DNA from: Paraburkholderia phenoliruptrix
GTDB lineage: Bacteria; Pseudomonadota; Gammaproteobacteria; Burkholderiales; Burkholderiaceae
Length of the DNA: 64,000 nucleotides
Assembly: GCF_019511605.1 (NCBI RefSeq)
Contig: NZ_JAEUAV010000031.1
Span: forward strand, 24,036 to 88,035
Direction of reading: 5' to 3'
Made by a program: the position numbers and the translations under genes. Each line of letters opens with the position of its first letter. Positions within the stretch are counted from its first letter, which is position 1. Below are positions 17,552 through 26,685 of this stretch, in pieces. Below the pieces are notes generated by a model that was not told where the DNA came from, made no database searches, and saw only the letters and a list, made by a program, of their open reading frames with translations.

Positions 17552-17587
17552 AAAAGCCGTTCCAGCTGTTAGTGGAACGGCTTTTTT
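17552..17587 (+). terminator. Rho-independent terminator after the CNP1-like gene
   Basis: 13-bp perfect stem (aaaagccgttcca / tggaacggctttt), 8-base loop, then T run, 23 bp after the stop. Confidence 0.92.
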
Positions 17588-17620
17588 ATGTGGGGTGGGT
17601 GGCGGTTGCGGGTCGCGCTC

Positions 17621-17659
17621 GCGGTTGGCGGTCGCGGTTGGCGGTCGCGATTGGCCGTT
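17621..17659. repeat. 13-bp G-rich tandem repeat
   Basis: Two exact copies of gcggttggcggtc (17621-17633, 17634-17646) and one degenerate copy, within a G-rich intergenic stretch (17591-17665) between converging genes. No coding frame is evident. Confidence 0.7.
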
Positions 17660-17807
17660 GTCGGTGGAGGCTTTCAATGGCTGCTTCAGCTAGCCGCCCT
17701 TGGTAACTCGTCAGCCAACGGCACAGCCTGATATAGCGTTCCATGACTCCTGCACGCGGCTACCCAGCGTAACCGGGCTCACTCGACCAGAGCGAGCCGG
17801 TGTCGGA

Positions 17808-18926
17808 TCAAACCAGCACCAGGTTGTCGCGATGAATCAGCTCTGGCTCCAGCATATAGCCAAGCACCGATTCAATCTCACCGCTGGGGCGCCGCTGAAT
17901 CAGCTTCGTTTCCGCACTGCTGTAGTTGGTGAGGCCACGCGCGACTTCGCGGCCCGCTGCGTTCAGGCACGCGATCACTTCGCCGCGAGCAAACGCACCC
18001 TGCACGCCCACGATTCCGATAGGCAACAGGCTCTTGCCGCCTGCGGTCAGCTTCTCGACGGCGCCGTCGTCGATCACCACGTGGCCGCGCACCTGCAGAT
18101 GGTCCGCCATCCATTGCTTGCGCGCGGCCATGCGCGCGGTGCGGGCGATCAATTGCGTGCCGATCGCTTCGCCGGAGGCCAGTCGTGACAGCACGTCAGC
18201 TTCGCGGCCGCTTGCGATCACGGTGTTCGCGCCGCTGTGCGCGGCCCGCTTGGCAGCCAGAATCTTGGTCAGCATGCCGCCGCGGCCGAGGCTCGAACCC
18301 GCGCCGCCGGCCATGGCTTCGAGGTCCGGCGCACCCGCATCGGCTTGCTGGACCAACGTCGCATGCGGATCTTTACGCGGATCGGCAGTAAAGAGCCCTT
18401 GTTGATCGGTCAGGATGATGAGTGCGTCACCTTCGATCAGGTTCGCCACGAGGGCGCCGAGCGTGTCGTTGTCGCCGAACTTGATCTCGTCGGTCACGAC
18501 CGTGTCGTTTTCGTTGATGATGGGCACCACGCCAAGTCGCAGCAGCGTCAGCAGCGTGGAGCGTGCATTCAGATAGCGCTCGCGGTCCGCCAGATCGGCG
18601 TGGGTCAGCAGAATTTGCGCGGTCTGGATGGAATGCTCGGCAAAGCGGCTCTCATAGACCTGAGCCAAGCCCATTTGACCCACAGCGGCTGCAGCCTGAA
18701 GTTCGTCGATTTCACGCGGCCGTTTGGTCCAGCCGAGCCGCTGCATGCCCTCTGCAATGGCACCTGAACTCACCAGCACGACCTCTTTACCTTGCGCGCG
18801 CAACGCCGCAATCTGCGCAGCCCAGCGACCGATGGCCGCATGATCGAGGCCGCGCCCGTCGTTGGTGACGAGGCTCGAGCCGACTTTCACTACCAATCGC
18901 CGTGAATCTGCGATGACGGAACGCAT
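17808..18926 (-). CDS. proB: Glutamate 5-kinase
   Basis: A 372-residue enzyme for the first step of proline synthesis: ATP-dependent phosphorylation of glutamate. The N-terminal amino-acid-kinase domain shows VVKVGSSLVTNDG and VPIINENDTV; the C-terminal ~90 residues are a PUA domain (VRGHVVIDDGAVEKL ... ALGYMLEP-like end). Proline normally inhibits this enzyme. It lies 68 bp downstream of obgE on the same strand; proA is not in the window. The ATG has GGAGG upstream. Confidence 0.96.
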   Translation of the reverse strand: MRSVIADSRRLVVKVGSSLVTNDGRGLDHAAIGRWAAQIAALRAQGKEVVLVSSGAIAEGMQRLGWTKRPREIDELQAAAAVGQMGLAQVYESRFAEHSIQTAQILLTHADLADRERYLNARSTLLTLLRLGVVPIINENDTVVTDEIKFGDNDTLGALVANLIEGDALIILTDQQGLFTADPRKDPHATLVQQADAGAPDLEAMAGGAGSSLGRGGMLTKILAAKRAAHSGANTVIASGREADVLSRLASGEAIGTQLIARTARMAARKQWMADHLQVRGHVVIDDGAVEKLTAGGKSLLPIGIVGVQGAFARGEVIACLNAAGREVARGLTNYSSAETKLIQRRPSGEIESVLGYMLEPELIHRDNLVLV

Positions 18927-18994
18927 TGTGCGCAGCCTCCCAAGATGACGCCTGACGCGCGCCGGTCACTATGACGCACCGGCGCTCGAGTTGT

Positions 18995-20116
18995 TTATTC
19001 CTGCGGATCGGCGTTGGACTCGCCGGTGGCGGCGGGCAGTGCCGGCTTTTCGCGAAAGCGCACGTCGGCGGCGAGATCTTCGGCCTCGGCTGCACGTTGG
19101 GCGTCCGAATGCGCGGCGATGTAGTCGTACACCGCATAGCAGAGGCTCTCGCAGCCCTGACCGGTCAGCGCCGAGATCTCGAAAACAGGACCGTCCCAAC
19201 CGAAGCCTTCGAGGAAGGCCGACACTCGCGCTTCGCGCTCGTCCTCGGGCACCATGTCGAGCTTGTTCAGCACGAGCCAGCGCGGCTTCTGATACAGCAG
19301 CTCGTCGTACTTACGAAGCTCGTTGACGATCGCCTTGGCTTCAGCCACGGGATCGACCGATTCGTCGAACGGTGCGAGGTCGACGATATGCAGCAGCAGC
19401 CCTGTGCGCTGCAGGTGCCGCAGGAACTGGTGCCCCAGGCCCGCGCCCTCCGCCGCCCCCTCGATCAAACCAGGAATGTCGGCGATCACGAAACTGCGGC
19501 TCGGGCCCACGCGCACCACGCCGAGATTAGGCGCGAGCGTGGTAAAGGGATAGTCGGCAATCTTCGGCTTCGCATTCGAAACCGACGAGATGAAAGTCGA
19601 CTTGCCGGCGTTCGGCATGCCGAGCAGACCGACGTCGGCCAGCACTTTGAGTTCGAGGCGCACCATGCGGCGCTCGCCCGGCTTGCCGTCCGTCTTCTGG
19701 CGCGGTGCCCGATTAGTGCTTGATTTGAAATGGAGGTTCCCCAGACCACCCGCCCCGCCCTGGGCGATCTGCACGCTCTGATTATGCTCGGTCAGGTCGG
19801 CGATCAGTTCGCCGGTTTCCATGTCGGTGATCGTGGTGCCGACCGGCATGCGCAGCGTGATGTCGTCGCCGCCCTTGCCGTAGCAATCCGAGCCTCGGCC
19901 ATTCTCGCCGTTGCGCGCCTGATGTTTTTTCGCGTACCGGTAGTCGATCAGCGTGTTGATATTGCGGTCTGCTACCGCGATCACGCTGCCGCCCCGCCCG
20001 CCGTCGCCGCCATCCGGCCCGCCGAAGGGAACGAATTTCTCGCGGCGCATCGACGCGCTGCCATCCCCTCCGTCGCCGGCGATGACTTCAATCCTCGCTT
20101 CGTCAATGAACTTCAT
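18995..20116 (-). CDS. obgE: GTPase Obg (CgtA), ribosome-associated
   Basis: A 373-residue Obg GTPase that acts in late 50S assembly and links growth to ppGpp. The N-terminal Obg fold (1-~158) has the glycine-rich GGDGGDGSASMRREKF and GGAGGLGN blocks. The G domain has GMPNAGKST at ~166-174, DIPGLIEGA and NKLD. The C-terminal ~40 residues are variable. It follows rplU and rpmA, the usual arrangement in proteobacteria, but a terminator (20326-20358) separates it from rpmA, suggesting partial readthrough or its own promoter. Confidence 0.96.
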   Translation of the reverse strand: MKFIDEARIEVIAGDGGDGSASMRREKFVPFGGPDGGDGGRGGSVIAVADRNINTLIDYRYAKKHQARNGENGRGSDCYGKGGDDITLRMPVGTTITDMETGELIADLTEHNQSVQIAQGGAGGLGNLHFKSSTNRAPRQKTDGKPGERRMVRLELKVLADVGLLGMPNAGKSTFISSVSNAKPKIADYPFTTLAPNLGVVRVGPSRSFVIADIPGLIEGAAEGAGLGHQFLRHLQRTGLLLHIVDLAPFDESVDPVAEAKAIVNELRKYDELLYQKPRWLVLNKLDMVPEDEREARVSAFLEGFGWDGPVFEISALTGQGCESLCYAVYDYIAAHSDAQRAAEAEDLAADVRFREKPALPAATGESNADPQE

Positions 20117-20325
20117 GCGTTACTCCGTCCCATGGTGTGCAGCCAGATGGTGCTATCAGATCTGGTGGTGCTGGATACTGCTGGATTCTGCTATTTTGCC
20201 GCGCCCGCCGCGCGATGATCAATCGACCGGATGGCATAGGACGACGCTGACCTGGACTCAGAACGCCCAAGCCTGCTGCCGCAATGCCTGCTGCCACAAA
20301 AACGGCCGCAATAACCAGCCGCAAT

Positions 20326-20358
20326 AAAAAAAGCCCCGCTAACTTCGCGGGGCCTTTT
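20326..20358 (-). terminator. Rho-independent terminator after rpmA
   Basis: On the minus strand a GC stem (gcggggc / gccccgc, extended by an aggc end) is followed by seven T, 30 bp after the rpmA stop. Confidence 0.85.
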
Positions 20359-20387
20359 CCGGTCCTGAAGCCCGTGCCTGGTTAAAC

Positions 20388-20651
20388 TCAGGCTGCTGCC
20401 GGGACGACGCTGACCGTGTGCTTCTTTGCGGCGCCTTTCGTCGAGAACTGGACGTGGCCGTCTGCCAGCGCGAACAGGGTGTGATCCTTGCCCATGCCGA
20501 CGTTCTCACCAGCGTGCATACGCGTGCCGCGTTGGCGAACGATGATGCCGCCAGCGTTGATAGCCTGACCGCCGTACACTTTCACGCCAAGTCGCTTCGA
20601 CTCGGAGTCGCGGCCGTTCCGGGACGATCCGCCTGCCTTTTTGTGTGCCAT
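20388..20651 (-). CDS. rpmA: 50S ribosomal protein L27
   Basis: An 87-residue protein beginning MAHKKAGGSSRNGRDS, the conserved L27 N-terminus that reaches the peptidyl-transferase centre. It contains VKVYGGQAINAGGIIVRQRGT. There is no N-terminal cleavage extension of the Firmicute type. GGAG lies upstream of the ATG. It is 25 bp after rplU. Confidence 0.98.
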   Translation of the reverse strand: MAHKKAGGSSRNGRDSESKRLGVKVYGGQAINAGGIIVRQRGTRMHAGENVGMGKDHTLFALADGHVQFSTKGAAKKHTVSVVPAAA

Positions 20652-20676
20652 TTGATTTGCTCCTTAACCGGTGCGC

Positions 20677-20988
20677 TTACGCGTTGATCGCGTCGATGCG
20701 CAGTTCGGTATAGTTCTGGCGGTGGCCGCCATGCTTCTGGTAGTGCTTCCGGCGACGCATCTTGAAGATGGTCACTTTTGCGTGACGACCTTGCGACACG
20801 ACGGTAGCCTTGACGGAAGCCCCACTGACCAGCGGCGTACCGAACTTAATCGATTCGCCTTCGCCCACTGCGAGAACCTGGTCGAGCGTGATTTCAGCGT
20901 CAATGTCTGCCGGTATCTGTTCTACTTTAAGTTTTTCGCCGACGGCAACTTTATACTGCTTGCCACCGGTTTTTATGACCGCGTACAT
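20677..20988 (-). CDS. rplU: 50S ribosomal protein L21
   Basis: A 103-residue protein starting MYAVIKTGGKQYKVAVGEKL, with the conserved KMRRRKHYQKHGGHRQ RNA-binding segment near the end. The frame is open a further 45 codons upstream, but family length, and a promoter at 21043-21071 inside that extension, place the start at 20988. It heads the rplU-rpmA transcript. Confidence 0.98.
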   Translation of the reverse strand: MYAVIKTGGKQYKVAVGEKLKVEQIPADIDAEITLDQVLAVGEGESIKFGTPLVSGASVKATVVSQGRHAKVTIFKMRRRKHYQKHGGHRQNYTELRIDAINA

Positions 20989-21042
20989 TGAGAACCTCAC
21001 TCTGTGTTCATTTTTCCCACGCACCGCGCGCGGAAACCCGTG

Positions 21043-21071
21043 ATTATACATAGAGTTAGCTGCTCGGTCAA
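21043..21071 (-). promoter_or_regulatory. Sigma70 promoter of rplU-rpmA
   Basis: On the minus strand TTGACC (21071-21066), a 17-bp spacer and consensus TATAAT (21048-21043). Predicted start near 21036 gives a leader of about 48 bases. Confidence 0.88.
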
Positions 21072-21225
21072 AACTCATTGAGCGCCACTGCGCCGTGCCG
21101 TCCGGGTGTCCGCTGCACGGCAAGCGGCGCGAGCCGGCGGCCGCTGCGCGCGCCGCACGGCAGTCCGCGACCCGGAACCACCGCGATTCGCCTTATAATT
21201 CGCGGCATTACCCAATTCAGCCATC

Positions 21226-22218
21226 ATGTCGTCGACTGCCACCCCCTCCTCCAACGCCGCCAGCCTGCTCGCTCCGATCGCCGAAGACATGCAGCAGGTG
21301 AATCGCGTCATCCGGCACCGTCTTGCGTCCGAGGTGATGCTGATCAACCAGATCTCCGAGTACATCATCAGTGCCGGAGGCAAGCGGCTGCGGCCCGCGC
21401 TGCTGCTGCTGGTGGCCGGTGCGCTCGGCGAAACCACGGGGCACAGGCACGAGTTGGCCGCGGTGGTCGAATTCATCCATACCGCCACGCTGCTGCACGA
21501 CGACGTGGTGGACGAGTCGGACCTGCGGCGCGGACGCCAGACCGCCAATGCGCTGTTCGGCAACGCGGCGAGCGTGCTGGTCGGCGATTTTCTCTATTCG
21601 CGCTCGTTCCAGATGATGGTCGGCGTCGGCAAGATGCGGGTAATGGAGATTCTGTCGGAGGCCACCAACATCATCTCCGAAGGCGAAGTGCTGCAATTGC
21701 TCAACATGCACGACGCGGATGTCGACGAAGCCCGCTACATGCAGGTGATCCGCTACAAGACGGCCAAGCTCTTCGAGGCCGCAGCCCAGTTGGGCGCGGT
21801 GCTGGCCGGCGCAGACGCCCGTACGGAAGCAGCCGCGGCGGAATTCGGCCGGCGCATCGGCACGGCCTTCCAGATCATGGACGACTGGCTCGACTACACC
21901 GGCACGGCTGAATCCATGGGCAAGAATGCCGGCGACGACCTGCGTGAAGGCAAGCCCACCCTGCCGCTCATCTATTTGATCGAGCGCGGCACCCCCGAGC
22001 AGTCGGCTTTGGCTCGGGAAGCCATAGAACAGGGCGGCACCGACCGTTTCGACACCATTTTCGAGGCGATCACGCGCTCGGGCGCGCTGGACCACACCCT
22101 CGAATGCGCGAAACAGGAGGCTCAGGCGGCCGCCACAGCAATTTCTTCGTTTCCGGATTCCATTTACAAAGAAAGCCTGCTAGAATTATGTTCTTACTCG
22201 ACGGCGAGACAGTCTTAA
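21226..22218 (+). CDS. ispB: Octaprenyl (polyprenyl) diphosphate synthase
   Basis: A 330-residue trans-prenyltransferase making the side chain of ubiquinone from FPP and IPP. The first Asp-rich motif is DDVVDES at 92-98 and the second is DDWLDY at 219-224; GGKRLRPALLLL at ~51-62 is the IPP-binding block. Length fits IspB; chain length (C40) is inferred from the Burkholderia ubiquinone type. A TATAAT lies about 27 bp upstream. It is divergent from rplU. Confidence 0.93.
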   Translation: MSSTATPSSNAASLLAPIAEDMQQVNRVIRHRLASEVMLINQISEYIISAGGKRLRPALLLLVAGALGETTGHRHELAAVVEFIHTATLLHDDVVDESDLRRGRQTANALFGNAASVLVGDFLYSRSFQMMVGVGKMRVMEILSEATNIISEGEVLQLLNMHDADVDEARYMQVIRYKTAKLFEAAAQLGAVLAGADARTEAAAAEFGRRIGTAFQIMDDWLDYTGTAESMGKNAGDDLREGKPTLPLIYLIERGTPEQSALAREAIEQGGTDRFDTIFEAITRSGALDHTLECAKQEAQAAATAISSFPDSIYKESLLELCSYSTARQS

Positions 22219-22266
22219 ACGAGACGGAGACGCCGGTTTAGTCTGAATCGAGTTCGCAGTACATTT

Positions 22267-22343
22267 CGGGGTGTAGCTTAGCCTGGTAGAGCGCTACGTT
22301 CGGGACGTAGAGGCCGGAGGTTCGAATCCTCTCACCCCGACCA
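22267..22343 (+). tRNA. tRNA-Pro, anticodon CGG
   Basis: A 77-base cloverleaf: acceptor arms cggggtg / caccccg with encoded CCA at 22341-22343, D-loop with agcctggtagagc, and T-loop ggttcgaatcc. The anticodon stem ctacg/cgtag encloses ttcggga, giving anticodon CGG at 22301-22303, which reads the proline codon CCG, common in this GC-rich genome. A terminator follows 26 bp downstream. Confidence 0.97.
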
Positions 22344-22369
22344 GATTTGCCTTGTTACTTCAAGGCTCG

Positions 22370-22406
22370 AAAAACCGCCCAGCTTGCTCGGCGGTTTTTT
22401 GTTTTT
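22370..22406 (+). terminator. Terminator after tRNA-Pro
   Basis: 10-bp stem (aaaaaccgcc / ggcggttttt), 10-base loop, then a T-rich run. Confidence 0.88.
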
Positions 22407-22550
22407 GCGGCGCCTTTTCCTCAACCGTCACGCCGCCAGCATGTCCGGCCCGGGGGTACAAAGCGCAGCGCTCGCGCGCGCCGCGGGCGGCTTGCACAGC
22501 CCCCTCTGCTATATTCTCCTCATCCATCCTCCCTCTATCCTTCACGACGC

Positions 22551-23846
22551 GTGGAACAACTTCCCTTATGGGCGCAGATTGGCGCCGTCTTCCTGCTGCT
22601 CATCTGCTCGAGCTTCTTCTCGATTTCCGAAACGGCGATGATGGCGCTCAACCGCCATCGGCTCAAGCATCTTGCCAGCAAGAACGCGCTCGGCGCGAAG
22701 ACCACGCAGGGTTTGCTGGCGCATACCGATCAACTGCTGAGCGTTGTGCTGATCGGCAACAATCTGTTTAACACCATCATTCCGGTGCTCACCACGTCGA
22801 TCGCGTTGCACACGTTCGGGCGCAACAACGTGGTCCTGTCCATCGCGACCGGCATCGTCGCGTTCCTTATCATCGTCTTCGCCGAGATCACGCCGAAGAT
22901 CGTGGGCGCGACCTTCCCCGAGAAGATCGCGCTGCCCGCGAGTCTGCTGATCGCGCCGATGATGCGCGCCGCCAAACCGCTCGTCTGGTTCGTCAACCTG
23001 TTCGCCACCGGCATCCTGCGGGTGCTGCACATCAACACCGAGGGCGCGCGCGACCAGCGCCTTTCCGCCGAGGAGCTGCGCACCATCGTGCTCGAGTCCG
23101 GCAGCTTCATGCCGACCAAGCACCGCAGCATTCTGCTCAATCTGTTCGACCTCGAAAACATCTCCGTGGACGACGTGATGATCCCGCGCCGCCGCATTGA
23201 AGCGCTCGACTTCGACGCACCGTTCGAACAGATCTTGCATCAGCTCGAAACCTGCTATCACAACAAGCTGGTCGTCTATCAGGGCGACATCGACCGCGTG
23301 CTCGGCGTGCTGCACGTTCGCAAAACGCTCGCCGCCCTGCACAACCAGGAACTGGAGCGCGAGACGCTGCGCGAACTGCTGACGGAGCCATACTTCGTGC
23401 CGACCGGCACACCGGTGTTCCAGCAGCTTCAGTATTTCCAGGAGAGCCGCCACCGCATCGCTCTCGTCGTCAACGAATACGGCGAACTGCAAGGACTCGT
23501 CACGCCAGAGGACATCATCGAAGAACTGATCGGCGAGTTCACCACGTCGATTCCGCGCGGCGCCAGCTCGCGCGGCGGCTGGAACGAGCATGGCGAATGC
23601 ATCGTGGCAGGCTCCATGCCGCTGCGCGAATTGAACCGCTGGCTTCAACTTACGCTGCCGACGGATGGGCCGAAAACGCTCAACGGTTTGATCCTCGAAA
23701 TTCTCGAAGACATTCCCGATGGCGACGTCTGCGTGCAGATCGGCGACGTGAAGCTCGAAGTGATGCGCAGCGACGACCAGGCGATCCGCACCGTCAAGCT
23801 GTTTAAACCGCCGGCGCGCGCGAAAGGCAAGGCGCTGCTCAGCTAG
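22551..23846 (+). CDS. HlyC/CorC-family (CNNM/YfjD-type) transporter-like membrane protein
   Basis: A 431-residue protein: an N-terminal CNNM (DUF21) membrane domain with about four hydrophobic segments (SSFFSISETAMMALNRHRL, FAEITPKIVGATFPEK), two CBS domains at about 200-320 (VDDVMIPRRRIEALD, LVTPEDIIEELIGE) and a C-terminal CorC_HlyC domain. Family members are associated with Mg2+/Co2+ efflux, but the substrate here is inferred only. The frame is open upstream; I chose GTG at 22551 because the membrane domain starts there and the length then fits. Confidence 0.88.
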   Translation: MEQLPLWAQIGAVFLLLICSSFFSISETAMMALNRHRLKHLASKNALGAKTTQGLLAHTDQLLSVVLIGNNLFNTIIPVLTTSIALHTFGRNNVVLSIATGIVAFLIIVFAEITPKIVGATFPEKIALPASLLIAPMMRAAKPLVWFVNLFATGILRVLHINTEGARDQRLSAEELRTIVLESGSFMPTKHRSILLNLFDLENISVDDVMIPRRRIEALDFDAPFEQILHQLETCYHNKLVVYQGDIDRVLGVLHVRKTLAALHNQELERETLRELLTEPYFVPTGTPVFQQLQYFQESRHRIALVVNEYGELQGLVTPEDIIEELIGEFTTSIPRGASSRGGWNEHGECIVAGSMPLRELNRWLQLTLPTDGPKTLNGLILEILEDIPDGDVCVQIGDVKLEVMRSDDQAIRTVKLFKPPARAKGKALLS

Positions 23847-24139
23847 CGGCCGGCTGGCACAGCGCCGGCACAACCGTTCGCTTCGCGCTCGCGCTTTACG
23901 ACGACGCCTGAAACAATCGCCGCGCGTTCGGCGCTCATTCGGTGCGGGTTCCTCACGCATCACACACACATTCCAACCGCATTGAGTTCGAGCCTGCCGG
24001 TCGCTTCTCCGACCGGCACGCCGAGCATCGCATACGCCCGCGGCGCGCGCCATTAGCCGAATGGCCGAATGTCACTCAGACGCGGTTTGCCGGACACTGG
24101 CGCCCTCGTGTTCTACAGGCGGCGCATCGCCGGCGTTTC

Positions 24140-25432
24140 ATGCAACCTCATATCCAGCCTGCCGCACTGCCGCGGCCGCTGTCACCCGACGGCGAAAGCG
24201 CCTCGCGCACCAAGCCCGGCGCATTTCCCGCCGATGCAGGCGCGGCAACGCTCAACGATCCGGACAGTGCGCCCGCCGTACGTCTTCTGACTGACACGCT
24301 GCGGGAAGCGACGCGCCGCAACGCGTCGGATCTGCATATCGAGCCGGCCGAGAACAGCTGGCGCGTGCGCCTGCGCATCGACGGCGTGCTGCATGAGATG
24401 GCACCGCCCCCGGCGCACTTGCGCGACGCGTTCATCACACGCGTGAAGGTTCTCGCGCGCATGGACATTGCCGAGCGTCGTGTGCCACAAGACGGCCGGC
24501 TGCGCATCGCCACGTCGCCTGGCCGAGTGGAGGACTACCGCGTCAACTCGCTGCCCACCCTATTTGGAGAAAAGCTCGTGCTGCGCCGGCTCGATGCATT
24601 GCCCGCCGATCTTTCCCTCGACTCTCTCGGCCTCGACGCGCAGCAACGCGAAGCTGTCGACTCGGCGATCCGCGCGCCTCATGGTCTCGTGCTTGTCACG
24701 GGGCCGACGGGTAGCGGCAAGACGCTTTCGTTGTACTGCTTCCTGAACCTGCTCAACAGTGAGGCGCGCAATCTGTGTTCCGTAGAAGACCCTGCGGAGA
24801 TTCAGTTGGCCGGCATCAATCAGGTGAGCGTGCGCGAGAAGGCCGGGCTGACGTTTGCGGTAGCGCTGCGCGCATTTCTGCGTCAGGACCCAGACGTCAT
24901 CATGGTGGGCGAGATTCGCGACGAAGAGACGGCAGACGTGGCCGTCAAGGCCGCGCAAACCGGCCACCTCGTTCTCTCGACGCTGCACACGAACGACGCG
25001 CCGGCTGCCGTGGCCCGTCTGATCGACATCGGCGTCGCACCGTACAATCTGGCCGCCGCGCTGCGCATGGTCACCGCTCAACGGCTGGTGCGCCGCCTCT
25101 GCGCGGCGTGCCGTGCCCCTGCACCGCAGTCGGCGGCGGCGCTTCGTGCTGCAGGTTTCGCCGAAGCTGAGCTCGCCGGTTGGCAACCGTTCGCGCCGAC
25201 GGGCTGCGCGGCCTGCCACGGCATCGGCTATCGGGGTCGCGTCGGTGTCCATCAGGTCATGCCAGTCTCGGATGCCATGCGTGAGCTGATCGTCGCGCGC
25301 GCGAGTACGCAGGAACTCGCACGGCAGGCGCATAGCGAAGGGGTCGGCACGCTGCGGGACGCGGCCTTGGCTCTGGTGCGCATCGGCACCACCAGCCTCG
25401 CCGAGGCGCTGGCCGCGACGGAGAGCGCATGA
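24140..25432 (+). CDS. pilB: GspE/PilB-family assembly ATPase, short N-terminus
   Basis: A 430-residue hexameric ATPase of type IV pilus or type II secretion systems that powers pilin polymerisation. Walker A is GPTGSGKT at ~188-195; the Asp box and Walker B lie in DVIMVGEIRDEETADVA, and STLHTNDA is the His box. A zinc tetracysteine motif is present (CAAC ... CAACHGIGY). It lacks the ~150-residue N1 domain of full PilB and GspE (usually ~560 residues). The start at 24140 is tentative, since the frame is open to 23942. It overlaps the next gene by ATGA. Confidence 0.85.
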   Translation: MQPHIQPAALPRPLSPDGESASRTKPGAFPADAGAATLNDPDSAPAVRLLTDTLREATRRNASDLHIEPAENSWRVRLRIDGVLHEMAPPPAHLRDAFITRVKVLARMDIAERRVPQDGRLRIATSPGRVEDYRVNSLPTLFGEKLVLRRLDALPADLSLDSLGLDAQQREAVDSAIRAPHGLVLVTGPTGSGKTLSLYCFLNLLNSEARNLCSVEDPAEIQLAGINQVSVREKAGLTFAVALRAFLRQDPDVIMVGEIRDEETADVAVKAAQTGHLVLSTLHTNDAPAAVARLIDIGVAPYNLAAALRMVTAQRLVRRLCAACRAPAPQSAAALRAAGFAEAELAGWQPFAPTGCAACHGIGYRGRVGVHQVMPVSDAMRELIVARASTQELARQAHSEGVGTLRDAALALVRIGTTSLAEALAATESA

Positions 25433-26658
25433 ACAGGCCGCCAGCGGGCGCGCCAGTAGCGACCGAGACCCGCTTCCGGTGGCGCGGCGTCGACGCCCAC
25501 GGCAGCCGCAAGACCGGCGCGCTCATCGCACCGGACGCAGGCACCGCTCGCGCGCTGCTCAAGCGCGAGAACCTGTTTGTGGTCGACCTGATATCAGAGG
25601 GACCGGCGCCCCGTGCGAAAGCGAGCGCCGCCGAGGTCACGCTGTTCACGCGGCAGCTAGGGAGCCTGTTGCGGGCCGGCTTGCCGCTAGCGCCCGCGCT
25701 CGATCTACTCGCACAGCCGCAAAACGCACGGCGCGCCGGTATGCCACGTATCGTCGGCACACTTGCGCGGGACATTACGGCCGGCCTGCGTTTTTCGGCT
25801 GCGTTGCAGCGGCACCCGGCGCAGTTCAACGCGCTGTATTGCCAGCTCGTCGAGGTCGGCGAGGCAGCGGGCGCACTTCCGGCAGTTCTCGCGCGGATCG
25901 CCGACGATCGCGAGCGCGCCGCCGCCCAACGCGCCAAAGTGCGCGCGGCGTTGACATATCCGCTGGCGATCCTGCTGCTGGCTCTCGCAATCACCGCTGC
26001 GTTGCTGGTTTGGGTAGTGCCCACGTTCAAGCAGATTTTCGACGGCTTCGGTGCCCGCCTGCCTGCGCCCACGCTGTTCGTGTTGGCCCTGTCGGCCGGC
26101 GTGGCGAGGTGGAGCGTGCCGGCCGTGGCGCTCGTCGTCGCCGCAGGCTCGGCAGTGACGTTTCTGCTGCGACGTTCGGAAGCGGCGCGTATCCGCTTCG
26201 CTCGGCTATCGCTGAAAATGCCGGTCGCCGGGACGCTGCTCGCCACGCTTTGCGCAGCGCGCTGGAGCCGCGCGCTCGGCACCTTGCTCTCGGCCGGCAC
26301 GCCTCTCGCCGACGCCTTCGATTCGTTGACCCACGCCACCGGCAATGCTTTTTTCGACCGTGCGACCGTCGACATCGCCGCCCGGCTGCGCCGCGGCGAG
26401 CGGCTTGCCGCCGCCATGCGCGCGGCACGCTGTTTTCCGGCCGAAGTCGTGCAGCCAATCGCAGTTGCCGAGGAGTCCGGAGCAATCGACACAATGCTGC
26501 TCGACGTGGCTTCGCTTGCCGATCGTCAGGTAGACGAAAAGATCGGCACGCTGTCGAGCCTGTGCGAACCGCTTGTCATCATTGTGCTGGGAGCGCTTGT
26601 CGGCGGTCTTGTCATCGCGATGTATCTTCCCATTATTCAACTCGGCAACGTGGTGTAG
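25429..26658 (+). CDS. pilC: PilC/GspF-family inner-membrane platform protein
   Basis: A 409-residue polytopic protein with two T2SSF domains, each starting with a motif like FTRQLGSLLRAGLPL and ARWSRALGTLLSAGTPL, and three membrane segments (around 175-200, 220-245 and 380-400). It forms the inner-membrane base for pilus assembly driven by the ATPase encoded just upstream, with which it shares a 4-bp ATGA overlap. The N-terminal RWRGVDAHGSRKTGALIA segment matches PilC/GspF. Confidence 0.92.
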   Translation: MNRPPAGAPVATETRFRWRGVDAHGSRKTGALIAPDAGTARALLKRENLFVVDLISEGPAPRAKASAAEVTLFTRQLGSLLRAGLPLAPALDLLAQPQNARRAGMPRIVGTLARDITAGLRFSAALQRHPAQFNALYCQLVEVGEAAGALPAVLARIADDRERAAAQRAKVRAALTYPLAILLLALAITAALLVWVVPTFKQIFDGFGARLPAPTLFVLALSAGVARWSVPAVALVVAAGSAVTFLLRRSEAARIRFARLSLKMPVAGTLLATLCAARWSRALGTLLSAGTPLADAFDSLTHATGNAFFDRATVDIAARLRRGERLAAAMRAARCFPAEVVQPIAVAEESGAIDTMLLDVASLADRQVDEKIGTLSSLCEPLVIIVLGALVGGLVIAMYLPIIQLGNVV

Positions 26659-26685
26659 CATCGCAGCCGAATCCATCATTTATCC

